Assembly: GCF_029051685.1 (NCBI RefSeq)
Contig: NZ_JAACFT010000038.1
Coordinates: 1-64,000 of the forward strand
Origin: Bradyrhizobium sp. CSA207
GTDB taxonomy: Bacteria > Pseudomonadota > Alphaproteobacteria > Rhizobiales > Xanthobacteraceae
Reading direction: 5' to 3'
Length of the DNA stretch: 64,000 bases
Shown here: piece by piece, positions 1 to 7,448 of the stretch
How positions within the stretch are numbered: the first letter of the stretch is position 1
How the letters are laid out: each line of letters opens with the position of its first letter
Made by a program: the position numbers and the translations under genes
Notes under the pieces: generated by a model
Databases searched by the model: none
Told to the model about the DNA's origin: nothing
Seen by the model: the letters and a program-made list of their open reading frames with translations, nothing else

Positions 1-38
1 CTCGCAAACACGCGAGGCGCCGCGGACAGCGCCCCGTC

Positions 39-150
39 ATTATGCGGAGCGACACAGCGGCAAAAGCCCGGGAAAACCGCGGCTACCAGCCAACGACTCC
101 GCATAATCCCGCGCTACGCATAATCGACGTTATGCGGTGCACCGCATAAC
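39..150. repeat. Cluster of palindromes around TTATGCGG
   Basis: Four copies of the core TTATGCGG or its complement sit within 112 bases. An inverted pair attatgcggag (39-49) and ctccgcataat (97-107) is followed by gcataa/ttatgc arms (118-135) and a perfect 22-bp palindrome (129-150) whose arms read gttatgcggtg and its complement. The coding part of the DUF736 remnant begins directly after it, so this looks like the end of an inserted element or a recombinase binding region. That role is inferred from position and symmetry; no recombinase gene lies inside the window. Confidence 0.6.
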
Positions 151-321
151 ATCGAAATTGGGGCCGCATGGTCGAAGCGCTCCGAAGAGGGCCGCGACTA
201 CCTCTCGCTCAAGCTCGACGATCCCTCATTCAACGCGCCGATCTATGCGAACCTGTTCGATGACGAAGGCGGCGAGGGCTACACCCTGCTCTGGTCGCGG
301 CCCCGCAAGAACGGAGAGTGA
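151..321 (+). pseudogene. DUF736 family protein, 3' remnant
   Basis: This open frame of 56 codons plus stop encodes the C-terminal half of a DUF736 protein: EIGAAWSK, then RDYLSLKLDDPSF, then PIYANLF and a final LLWSR-type strand. DUF736 proteins are small proteins found beside conjugation genes of rhizobial ICEs and plasmids. The N-terminal half and start codon are missing, and the frame runs straight out of the palindrome cluster at 129-150, so the gene was truncated by an insertion or rearrangement there. Confidence 0.75.
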
Positions 322-333
322 GGCTCATCATCG

Positions 334-358
334 CCCCGCCCGACAGCCTCGGGCGGGG
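334..358 (+). terminator. GC-rich hairpin after the DUF736 remnant
   Basis: A perfect 10-bp stem (ccccgcccga and tcgggcgggg) with a 5-base loop lies 12 bases after the DUF736 stop codon. No strong T-run follows, so it may be a weak or bidirectional terminator that shields the divergent qseC promoter region. Confidence 0.5.
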
Positions 359-483
359 TTCACGCTTGGAGAAAAACCGATTGACCAAAGCTGCAGCTGG
401 ACCGGCTTGGTAGAGTTGATTTTCACTTGTTTAAGACGCGCCCTTCCGTGGCGCTTGTCCGCATGGGCTGAACTAGCCCAATG

Positions 484-765
484 CTATTGTTTATTGGAAC
501 GTAGACGCGCTGACCTGCGGCCTTTGGGCAACGTCTTGGGTGTCGCCGCTCCCTTGGGTGGCTGAATAAAGAATTCAGATAAATGAACATCCAGCGTCTC
601 GGCGAGCCGGTCGAGAAGATCAATTGTCGGATTCTCAGATTGCCGCTCAAGGCCGCTCATATATGAGCGGTCAATCCCGGCATCGTAGGCCAGTTGCTCT
701 TGCGGAATGCCGCGATCCACGCGGATCCGGCGCACATTCCAGGCCACGAGCGCACGAGCTTTCAT
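484..765 (-). CDS. qseC: Small XRE/Cro-type regulator, QseC-like
   Basis: A 93-residue protein with one helix-turn-helix domain: RGIPQEQLAYDAGIDRSYMSGLER (about residues 18-41) is a typical XRE recognition segment, followed by IDLLDRLAETLDV. A basic, disordered tail rich in Lys and Arg ends the protein. It is transcribed divergently from the DUF2285 gene at 873. In Mesorhizobium loti ICEMlSym the same pair is QseC, a regulator related to C-proteins of restriction-modification systems, and QseM, the antiactivator it controls. The assignment rests on size, fold and this gene order rather than on alignment. A generic XRE repressor is the alternative. Confidence 0.7.
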   Translation of the reverse strand: MKARALVAWNVRRIRVDRGIPQEQLAYDAGIDRSYMSGLERQSENPTIDLLDRLAETLDVHLSEFFIQPPKGAATPKTLPKGRRSARLRSNKQ

Positions 766-872
766 GCGCCCAAACAGCCATTAGGCAGACCATCAAACCA
801 CTGGCTATAACCGAACTATTCCGGTAAGTTTCGCCCACAATGCAGATTAGCGAAGTGCGCGCATAAGCCTAC
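766..872. promoter_or_regulatory. Divergent qseC/qseM control region
   Basis: This 107-base gap separates the two divergent start codons and must hold both promoters. It contains an imperfect direct repeat, ctataaccgaa then ctattccggta, with an 11-base period (812-833). That spacing would place two regulator half-sites on one face of the helix. Binding by the adjacent XRE protein is inferred only. Confidence 0.4.
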
Positions 873-1151
873 ATGACGAAGCCACCGTTAGATCCCGATG
901 TCGCGGATGTCGCGCCGGATCAGCCGGTGCTGACGACCTATGACGAGCAGCATCTGGTGACGTATTGGCGACTTCTTGACGCCGAAGCCGATGGCGCGGA
1001 TTGGAAAGAGGTGACCCGGATCGTGTTGCATATCGACCCGGATCGCGAACCGGCGCGTGGCCGCAATGCGTTTGATAGTCATCTGGCGCGAGCAAAATGG
1101 ATGGCAGACCACGGCTACCGTGACTTGCTTCGCGGCGGCGCGACCAAATAG
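873..1151 (+). CDS. qseM: DUF2285 protein, QseM-like antiactivator
   Basis: This 92-residue protein has a short acidic N-terminus, then YWRLLDAEADGADW and a C-terminal segment DSHLARAKWMADHGYRDLLRGG that matches the end of the DUF2285 fold. The same ending (ALMRGGYRALLR) closes FseA downstream. In M. loti, QseM is a small stand-alone DUF2285 protein that binds and inactivates both TraR and FseA, keeping ICE transfer off in most cells. The gene lies between qseC and fseA, as expected. Identification is by family features and gene order; sequence identity to QseM was not measured. Confidence 0.7.
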   Translation: MTKPPLDPDVADVAPDQPVLTTYDEQHLVTYWRLLDAEADGADWKEVTRIVLHIDPDREPARGRNAFDSHLARAKWMADHGYRDLLRGGATK

Positions 1152-1200
1152 GAAAATCTGTCATGATGAGTTCGCACTCGAGAACGGATTTCTCTGCTGA

Positions 1201-1227
1201 CGCGTGATCGCCTGCATGCATCACGCG
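1201..1227. promoter_or_regulatory. Inverted repeat upstream of fseA
   Basis: Perfect 8-bp arms cgcgtgat and atcacgcg are separated by 11 bases, between the qseM stop and fseA. There is no T-run, so an operator or an mRNA hairpin upstream of fseA is more likely than a terminator. It is not a good match to the tra box at 34715. Confidence 0.4.
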
Positions 1228-1309
1228 ATGCACAATTGGTGACTTCCCCAACAATCCAAAGCTTCATAGACATTGCGCCGTAATCGACTTACGGCAGGGA
1301 ATCATAGCA

Positions 1310-2072
1310 ACGTCTGAGTTCGACTGGCGCTCACCGGAGGCGTATCAACACGCTATCAAGTCGGGCGAGATGGCGGATTTCGCCTGGGAGTCACTGCGGC
1401 GCGGCCCCAACTATCGAGCTTTCTGTCGTGAAAATCGATCGCAGGTAACTTCCGAATTCCGAAGGAGATGGGGCGTCTGCTTTCGCTCATGACCCCCAGA
1501 GGTCCTTTTACGAGCAGACGATCTTCTGGGCGCCCGAGGCCTTGCCCACCGTCGTTTCGGTCGTGCGCAGCGCGTCAGCATCACGAGCGATCGGCCTTGG
1601 GCTACCGCTTGCCCAACTTGGATCGGCAAGCATCAGACAGGCATCTGACGGGTGGCATGCGGTCTTGCGCATTCAGGGGGTGCAACATCATCTCTGGTTG
1701 AAAGAGGCGCCGCAGCCGGGTGTCTCTTACGCGGCTGAATTGCCGCTCGACGACGACTACGAGATCCGCATGCACGCTTCGCGTCGGTTGTGGCGCGCGA
1801 TCACCGGCCGCGCCCCAGGACCACCCTTTCATCAGCTTTCGGCGCAGCGACGCGAACGATTGGCCTTGGCGCTGCGCGCGCTCGATGGGCACTTGGACGG
1901 CGCTTCTTATCGCGTCATTGCCGAAGTGCTGTTCGGCCGAAAACGCATCCCTGAACGCGCCTGGAAAACCCATGAGCTGCGCAGCCGGACCATCCGCCTG
2001 GTGCAGGCTGGTTTGGCTCTGATGCGCGGCGGCTACCGTGCATTGCTACGTCCCTCATCTCGCAGGCAGTAG
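1310..2072 (+). CDS. fseA: FseA-like excision activator, +1 frameshift
   Basis: Two overlapping frames make one protein. The first (from about 1310) encodes a DUF6499 domain: EFDWRSPEAYQHAIK, then FAWESLRRGPNYRAF and RRWGVCF, and hits TGA at 1490-1492. Moving +1 on the Phe codon TTT-C (1481-1484) gives F-A-H-D-P and continues through IFWAPEALPTVV into a DUF2285 domain ending IRLVQAGLALMRGGYRALLR. In M. loti R7A, fseA is known to be made by programmed frameshifting, and FseA activates rdfS; rdfS lies directly downstream here. There is no ATG, GTG or TTG start in the first frame. The best candidate is ACG at 1310, 9 bases after caggga, which looks like a mutated ATG. Expression may therefore be weak or lost. 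Confidence 0.7.
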
Positions 2073-2196
2073 AGCCGGGGTGGCGAAAATCATCGGTCCA
2101 TCTTCGGCATCCCCCTGAGCACTCCTACTCCGTCATGGTGACCGTCGACACGCGACCGAACCCGGCCGCGCTCCAGACGACGACGGAGCCTTGCAA

Positions 2197-2475
2197 ATGC
2201 CCGATCCGAACGCCGGACTGCCGCCGCGATACCTGCGCACGCCCGAGGCGGCGCGCTTTCTTGGACTGTCCGGCCGCACCCTCGAAAAGCACCGCACCTA
2301 TGGCACAGGCCCGACCTACCGGAAGCTGGGCGGCCGGGTTGTGTATGCGCTCGAAGACCTGACGGCGTGGGTTGACCGCGGCGCCAAAACGTCCACCAGC
2401 GATCCTGGCGCAGGCACAGTCCTGCCCGCGAAACGGCACACGCCGATTCCGTATGCGGGCAAGGAGCGGCGCTGA
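2197..2475 (+). CDS. rdfS: RdfS-like excisionase, AlpA/MerR-type HTH
   Basis: This is a 92-residue protein with an HTH_17 fold: PRYLRTPEAARFLGLSGRTLEKH followed by YRKLGGRVVYALEDLTAWVD (residues about 10-55), then a Pro/Arg tail. Such proteins are recombination directionality factors; RdfS drives ICE excision in M. loti and is switched on by FseA. ATG at 2197 is preferred over TTG at 2191 because ggag lies 8 bases upstream of it. The 124-base gap after fseA should hold the FseA-dependent promoter. It sits 3 bases before the repA-like gene, so the two are probably co-transcribed. Confidence 0.75.
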   Translation: MPDPNAGLPPRYLRTPEAARFLGLSGRTLEKHRTYGTGPTYRKLGGRVVYALEDLTAWVDRGAKTSTSDPGAGTVLPAKRHTPIPYAGKERR

Positions 2476-2478
2476 CCT

Positions 2479-3381
2479 ATGCCGGACAGCAACTCAACTG
2501 CAGCCAGGAGGCGGCGCTCGGAGCGCGACCAACTCGATTTGTTTCGCGCGCTTCCTGGCGATCTCGCGCCACGGGACGCGCAAGACTTGATGGCATATCC
2601 GTTCTTTTCGTTGGCAAAGTCGAAGCGGATCGTTCCGATCGACTTCCGCACAGGCACCATCACCATCCGTGTCGAAGCGGTGCCGGAACATGGCCTGGCC
2701 ACGATCTGGGACGCGGACGTTCTGATCTGGGCTGCCTCGCAGATTGTCGAAGCCCGCGATGCCGGCCTGAAAACGTCCCGGCTGATGGTAGCGACGCCTT
2801 ACGAGATCCTGACCTTCGTCGGCCGCGGCACCAGCGTACGCGACTACGACCGCCTCAAGGCTGCGCTCGACCGATTGCAATCAACCAGCGTCATGACCTC
2901 AATCCGGCAGCCGACAGAACGGCGGCGGCACCGCTTCTCCTGGATCAACGAATGGAAACACACAAGCGATGTGCACGGGCATGCCCGTGGGATTGAGCTG
3001 ATCTTACCCGATTGGTTCTACACGGGCGTTCTAAACGAATCGCTCGTGCTGACCATTGACCGCGCGTATTTCGATCTGACCGGTGGACTGGAACGTTGGC
3101 TCTATCGCCTCGTCCGCAAGCACGGGGGTCATCAGCATGGCGGCTGGAGCTTCGGCCTCGTGCACTTGCATGCCAAGTCCGGGAGCCTCTCGCCGCTCAA
3201 GCACTTCGCCTACGACCTGCGCCAGATCGTGCATCATCAGACCCTGCCGGGCTATCGGCTGGCTATCACACACGACCTGAATGGCGAAGAACGATTGAAT
3301 TTCGCACCCGTCCCGATCAACCCGCCTACGCAGCGGTTGCGAAAGCGTGGCGTTATCAGCCCTGCCGGGGATAAGCTGTGA
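2479..3381 (+). CDS. repA: RepA-like replication initiator protein
   Basis: A 300-residue protein of the RepA/RPA initiator family found in rhizobial ICEs. Recognisable parts are ERDQLDLFRALPGD near the N-terminus, DLMAYPFFSLAKSKR, the strand IDFRTGTITIRVEA, IWDADVLIWAASQI, and the winged-helix part YDRLKAALDRLQST with ERWLYRLVRKHGG. It probably supports limited replication of the excised circle. aaggag lies 12 bases upstream of the ATG. Repeats resembling iterons start 5 bases after the stop codon. The parA partner usually found next is missing; a dead IS110 occupies that position. Confidence 0.8.
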   Translation: MPDSNSTAARRRRSERDQLDLFRALPGDLAPRDAQDLMAYPFFSLAKSKRIVPIDFRTGTITIRVEAVPEHGLATIWDADVLIWAASQIVEARDAGLKTSRLMVATPYEILTFVGRGTSVRDYDRLKAALDRLQSTSVMTSIRQPTERRRHRFSWINEWKHTSDVHGHARGIELILPDWFYTGVLNESLVLTIDRAYFDLTGGLERWLYRLVRKHGGHQHGGWSFGLVHLHAKSGSLSPLKHFAYDLRQIVHHQTLPGYRLAITHDLNGEERLNFAPVPINPPTQRLRKRGVISPAGDKL

Positions 3382-3386
3382 ATTCG

Positions 3387-3450
3387 CTCGTGCTATCAGG
3401 GACTGGAACCCTCGTGCCTTCGGGGACGCGATGCTCGTGCTATCGAGGAC
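3387..3450 (+). repeat. Three iteron-like direct repeats after repA
   Basis: Three near-identical 17-mers of the form ctcgtgctatcrgggac occur at 3387-3403, 3411-3427 and 3434-3450, with periods of 24 and 23 bases. The regular two-turn spacing directly behind a RepA-type gene suggests initiator binding sites and a possible oriV. Function is inferred from position. Confidence 0.6.
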
Positions 3451-3968
3451 CGGAATCAGAGCTAAGGTTCTGCGGCGCCAAGACTTCCTGCTCTCGTAAC
3501 TTTACTAACGTACTGACACTAACTTCTTGTTGTGAATCAGCGCGTTGTGAACAAGTCGGGCGTGCATGCAGCGAGGAGGCCTCATCCGCTTACTCTCTCA
3601 CGCGCAAAACTTTCCTGCAATGCGAATCTGTCCTCCAATCCACGCGCGCGAGCGCGGTCGCGCGCGAAATTACGCGATCGCCGGCATCGGAATCACCGCA
3701 TCACGATCGTCGCCTTCCTTTGCGGCAGCTCGCTCCTCGAGGAGAACTCGCTAACGTCCGTGGTTGGCACGGCCGCCACCACATGCCGGAATCTGGAGAA
3801 TGGACGGTCAGGCTCACCAGCGCCGTACTTGATGGCTTCAAAGGTGTCCATGAAGCCGCCGGCAAGAAAAGTTGCGATCTCACCCACATCCCCGTCTGCT
3901 CGGGAGACGCCGCTCCGCCATCACGGAAGGAAAAGGCGCGCGTGGAAGCGGCCGGGTCGCGGAGGCCC
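3451..3968. other. No recognisable gene; former parA position
   Basis: About 520 bases between the iteron-like repeats and the IS110 remnant. Long open frames exist on the plus strand, but none shows a known domain, and they are Arg/Ser-rich as expected for out-of-frame reading of GC-rich DNA. No ParA Walker motif is present, so parA has been lost rather than merely interrupted. Confidence 0.5.
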
Positions 3969-5034
3969 TTACATCGCCGCAGCGACCCGGCCGCGCTTGC
4001 CGCCGGCGCCAAACCGGAAGGTGGTGCCACTGGTCCAGATCTTGTGCAGCAGCACGGCGAGCGCGCGCGCCACCGTGGTCGCCCCGCACTTCAGACCCTT
4101 CTTCCTGGCCCGCCGCAGCACCCGCAGCCGCAGCTTAAAATTCTTCGGAATGCGCGTGAGGATCGCGATCGCCGCCTCGTCCAGCATCGCTCGCGTCAGC
4201 TCATCGCCGCATTTGGAGATGCTGCCGATCCGGCCGGTCTGGCCGGATTGATAGCCCCGCAGCGTCAACCCGACATGGGCGCCGACATTGGTCGACTTCT
4301 TGAATCGCACCGGATCATCGATGGTGGCGCGGAACGTCAGCGCCACGAGCGCGCCGACACCGGGGACGGTCATCATCCGCCGCACCGCGCTGTTGCTGCG
4401 CGCCGCCACCAGCGCCAGGCGGTGCAGTTTGGCCAATTGCAGCCGCATCGCGCTTCGGGCGTCCAACAGCGGCGCGACGATCGCTTCCAGTTCTCTCTTT
4501 CCGGCAACGATCTCGTGCACCCGCGCGTCAAAACGGCCGACCGAGATCTCGCCGACTTTGAGGCCGAACGGGGGCAACAGGCCGCGGATCATGTTCTCCA
4601 TGTCCAGCACCTTGCCGCGCGTCGCCTTGCGCCCGACCAGCAGCGCTCGCACCGTTTGCGCGCCTTCCTATTTGACGTCGACGCCACGGAACCAACCGGT
4701 CCGCACCATCTGCGCAATGCCCTTGGCGTCGTTGCGATCGGTCTTGTTCAGCATCGCGCTCAGCGCCGGCTCGGCACGCCCAGTCTCGATGCAGATCACG
4801 GAAACGTCCTTTTCGCTCAAAGCCGCGAAGAGCCAGGCAGAGTAGGAGAACGCATCAAGCCCGCCGCGCTTCCGCTGGAGTGTCCACTCCGCGAGACACA
4901 GCTTAGTCGCGTCCGGATCGGCCTCGAGCGTCGCTTCCTGGACGACGTTGCCGTCGCCGTCCGCCACGCAAACATTTGTCGCCTGCAGCGACACGTCGAG
5001 CCCTGCATAAAATTCCGTCGTTCGTCTCTACCAT
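3969..5034 (-). pseudogene. IS110 family transposase, inactivated
   Basis: The two halves of an IS110 transposase are clear. The N-terminal DEDD-type part contains YAGLDVSLQATNVCVADGD-like sequence, ICIETG and NKTDRNDAKGIAQM. The C-terminal Transposase_20 part contains MMTVPGVGALVALTF and VGAHVGLTLRGYQSGQ. An extra T near codon 9 (run tttt around 5010) breaks the frame, and an in-frame TAG at 4668-4670 separates the halves, so it cannot make active enzyme. The element sits where parA lies in related ICEs, between repA and the DUF2840 gene. Confidence 0.85.
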
Positions 5035-5337
5035 TCTCCGCCGGAACGCGGCGCCCGTTCCGTTTCCGGACTGTTGCGAAGCAACATCTCAGCAATCCCG
5101 CCGGCCAGGTGACACGAGTCAGTACCTCGGCTGACCTGGAATGCTTCCGATTCCTTCTAACGTATTGGAGCCTCGCCGATGTGCTCCTTTGCAGCAGGAT
5201 CGCTGCAAGCCTTCGGCGACTACGAACCATCGAAGCGTCATTACAGCAGTCCTGCCGACGTCAAGGCTCTTCGTGCGATGCGCCAGCGAAGCGCATCGTT
5301 GGCACGTCAAAAATTCCTCTCAATATGGAGCAGTCAG

Positions 5338-5802
5338 GTGAGTGACCTCACAACTGTTGAGCTCTTGTGGCTCGAGAAGCGAATCGAAAATCGAATCCGG
5401 TTCGGTAAACCTGCATCAGAGAGGATCGTTGACCATCACCGGCGCATTCTCTCGTTTTTGCCCGGCAGCATCTTCGCGTTCGTGCGCTGGACGTCCAACG
5501 ACTTCGGAACCATCCTGTCTCGGATCGACATTTTGCGCGCAGTCGCGCCAGGGCAGCGATACTCAACCGTGCCTTGGGTCAGTCCCGGCGGCGAAAGCCT
5601 GCTGCGATTAGCTGGTTGGCCAAAGGTCGAGCGCGTTCTGCAGTTGATCGACGCCGTGGAGTCACTTGGCATCGATCCTGCCGATGCAGCCCCTGACTAT
5701 TGGCATCACGCCCACAACCGTCTTTCCGTCAACGAAAAGCCACGAGCTTATACCCGTGCACGCCACCAGGCGTGGCTCCATCGGCGCAGGATGGCACTCT
5801 GA
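5338..5802 (+). CDS. DUF2840 domain protein
   Basis: This 154-residue protein matches DUF2840 throughout: VELLWLEKRIENRIRFGKPA, SFLPGSIFAFVRWTSNDFGT, RIDILRAVAPG and a C-terminal NRLSVNEKPRAYTRARHQAWL. The family is restricted to conjugation loci of alphaproteobacterial ICEs and its role is unknown. GTG at 5338 is chosen because similarity begins there and ggag lies 8 bases upstream; an in-frame ATG at 5179 would add 53 unrelated residues. Its TGA overlaps the ATG of traF, pointing to translational coupling. Confidence 0.75.
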   Translation: MSDLTTVELLWLEKRIENRIRFGKPASERIVDHHRRILSFLPGSIFAFVRWTSNDFGTILSRIDILRAVAPGQRYSTVPWVSPGGESLLRLAGWPKVERVLQLIDAVESLGIDPADAAPDYWHHAHNRLSVNEKPRAYTRARHQAWLHRRRMAL

Positions 5803-6308
5803 TGGGACGGCTTGGGAACATTCTTGCGATGTGTGGGGCCACAATGCTCGCGCTCTGGCCAATCAACAACTCCTCACCATTGTACATCTGGAATGCCTCG
5901 GACAGCGTGCCGATCGGCCTTTATCGCTTGCGAGAGGCCGGACGTTTGTACGTCACTGAGCTCGTGGCGGTTCGAGCGCCAGACCCGCTCGCGACTTTTC
6001 TCGATCTCAACGGCTATTTGCCAAGCGGTCTTCCAATGCTCAAGCGTGTGCTGGCGCTGCCTGGCCAAAGCGTCTGCAGAACGGGCCTCACGATCATCGT
6101 CGACAGCATTCAGATGGGTGAGGCAAGCGAGCGCGATCGCCGCGGCCGACCCTTGCCGGTCTGGCAAGGTTGCCGGGTCATTGCTGAGGGCGAAGTGTTT
6201 CTCATGAACTGGCAGTCGGCCGACTCGCTAGACGGCCGATATTTCGGCCCCCTGCCGAGATCGGCCGTCGTTGGGCGAGCGCTCCCGGTGTGGACCAGGG
6301 AGAAGTGA
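5802..6308 (+). CDS. traF: TraF-type S26 signal peptidase-like protease
   Basis: A 168-residue protein of the TraF/S26 serine peptidase family, which matures the conjugative pilin. The catalytic Ser is in SDSVPIGLYRL (Ser35), and the general-base Lys is in MLKRVLALPGQ (Lys81). A hydrophobic N-terminal segment (residues 5-20) anchors it in the inner membrane with the active site outside. The likely substrate is the pilin precursor TrbC at 24511. The start overlaps the DUF2840 stop. Confidence 0.85.
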   Translation: MGRLGNILAMCGATMLALWPINNSSPLYIWNASDSVPIGLYRLREAGRLYVTELVAVRAPDPLATFLDLNGYLPSGLPMLKRVLALPGQSVCRTGLTIIVDSIQMGEASERDRRGRPLPVWQGCRVIAEGEVFLMNWQSADSLDGRYFGPLPRSAVVGRALPVWTREK

Positions 6309-6310
6309 CC

Positions 6311-7207
6311 ATGCCGGATCTCCCCTCTTGGCCTGTCATTTCTCCATGCGGCTGGTCGCAACATCGTTTCTCCGTCTCGGCCAGCTTCTCGAGAATCGGC
6401 GCGCATTGCCGCAGGATCGGGCGGCCTCGAGGCCGGCTGGGAGAAACGTTGTACTTGGCGGCTGTCCGCACAATGGGATGTGGGGCCGCTGCTTGCTCTT
6501 TGGGAATTCTGCTGACGTTCGGCCCGTCCTCGACCGCTAGAGCGGAGGTCTCATCGCGCGCACCAGCTGCGCAGTCCACAACCCTGCTTCCTAGCCTTGC
6601 ATACGCCGCCTTCGTGACCGAAGCCTCCCATCGGTTCGCGATCCCGGAGCGTTGGATCAATGCCGTGATGCAGGTCGAAAGCGGCGGTAATGCGCACGCC
6701 ATATCGCCTTCGGGAGCGCTCGGGCTGATGCAAATCATGCCCGCGACTTGGGTCGAACTGAGCGCTCGTCACGATCTTGGTATCGATCCGTTTGATCCGC
6801 ACGACAACATTATGGCTGGGGCAGCGTACCTTCGCGAGATGCTCGACCGGTTCGGATCGGGAGGGTTTCTTGCAGCCTACAATGCGGGACCGAAGCGGTA
6901 CGAGCAGCATTTGACGACAGGCCGATCCCTTCCAGATGAAACGCAAACCTATGTAGCCAGAATAACACCATTGATCGGTCTTGAGCAGCGCGAGAGCGCT
7001 GGTTCGGCCGCCAGACAAGTTGTCCTGTGGCAGCAGGCTCCAGTTTTTGTTGAGCGACGCGGCAGCTCATCCGCTGCCGATGGCTGTGCATCAGGAGTGC
7101 GCACAATGACTTCGTCGAAGCCAGCGACTAGAGCGGTTGCCAGCGCACTCGTACCTCGCGCGACGGGGCTGTTCATGCATCGATCAGTCAAGGAGCAGTC
7201 TCCATGA
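6311..7207 (+). CDS. Conjugal lytic transglycosylase (SLT domain)
   Basis: The 298-residue reading frame contains a soluble lytic transglycosylase domain: AVMQVESGGNAHAISPSGALG with catalytic Glu123, GLMQIMPATW, NIMAGAAYLREML and AAYNAGPKRYE. It opens peptidoglycan for the mating channel in the periplasm. ATG at 6311 has gggagaag just upstream and follows the traF stop by 2 bases. The hydrophobic stretch at residues 48-72 looks like a signal peptide, so ATG at 6473 is an alternative start. The C-terminal 80 residues look unstructured. Confidence 0.85.
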   Translation: MPDLPSWPVISPCGWSQHRFSVSASFSRIGAHCRRIGRPRGRLGETLYLAAVRTMGCGAAACSLGILLTFGPSSTARAEVSSRAPAAQSTTLLPSLAYAAFVTEASHRFAIPERWINAVMQVESGGNAHAISPSGALGLMQIMPATWVELSARHDLGIDPFDPHDNIMAGAAYLREMLDRFGSGGFLAAYNAGPKRYEQHLTTGRSLPDETQTYVARITPLIGLEQRESAGSAARQVVLWQQAPVFVERRGSSSAADGCASGVRTMTSSKPATRAVASALVPRATGLFMHRSVKEQSP

Positions 7208-7448
7208 TAGCAATCGCATTTGCTCGCATGGCCTCGAAGGTTCTCGCATCTTTGAGAATGGTCGGGAGGGTGCAGGGGGTAGCCGACCGCCGAGGGCAGG
7301 ATAAAAGCCGCAAGGTGCGGCCGGTCGGTTGTGCGAGAAAGTCTATCGATTTCAATGATCGACTATACATTGCGGCGACTCGGAGCAAAGTTCATCTTTC
7401 GCCAAGGCGCTGTTCTTACACGGCTTTCGGTGCCTTGCGGCGGCCGGA
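7208..7448. other. Candidate oriT region upstream of relaxase
   Basis: This 241-base gap directly precedes rlxS, where oriT lies in related ICEs. It contains a hairpin gccgca-agg-tgcggc (7307-7321) nested inside a wider inverted repeat, ccgaccg at 7283-7289 and cggtcgg at 7322-7328. Nested dyads beside a relaxase gene are typical of transfer origins. A nick site cannot be assigned from sequence alone. Confidence 0.5.

Noticed and set aside
1201..1227. Second tra box upstream of fseA
   Set aside because: The dyad has 8-bp arms with an 11-base gap and does not share the cctgtgca half-site, so I list it only as an inverted repeat.
3378..5345. 655-residue plus-strand open frame
   Set aside because: It runs antisense through the IS110 transposase, is Arg/Gln/His-rich and has no domain; a shadow frame.
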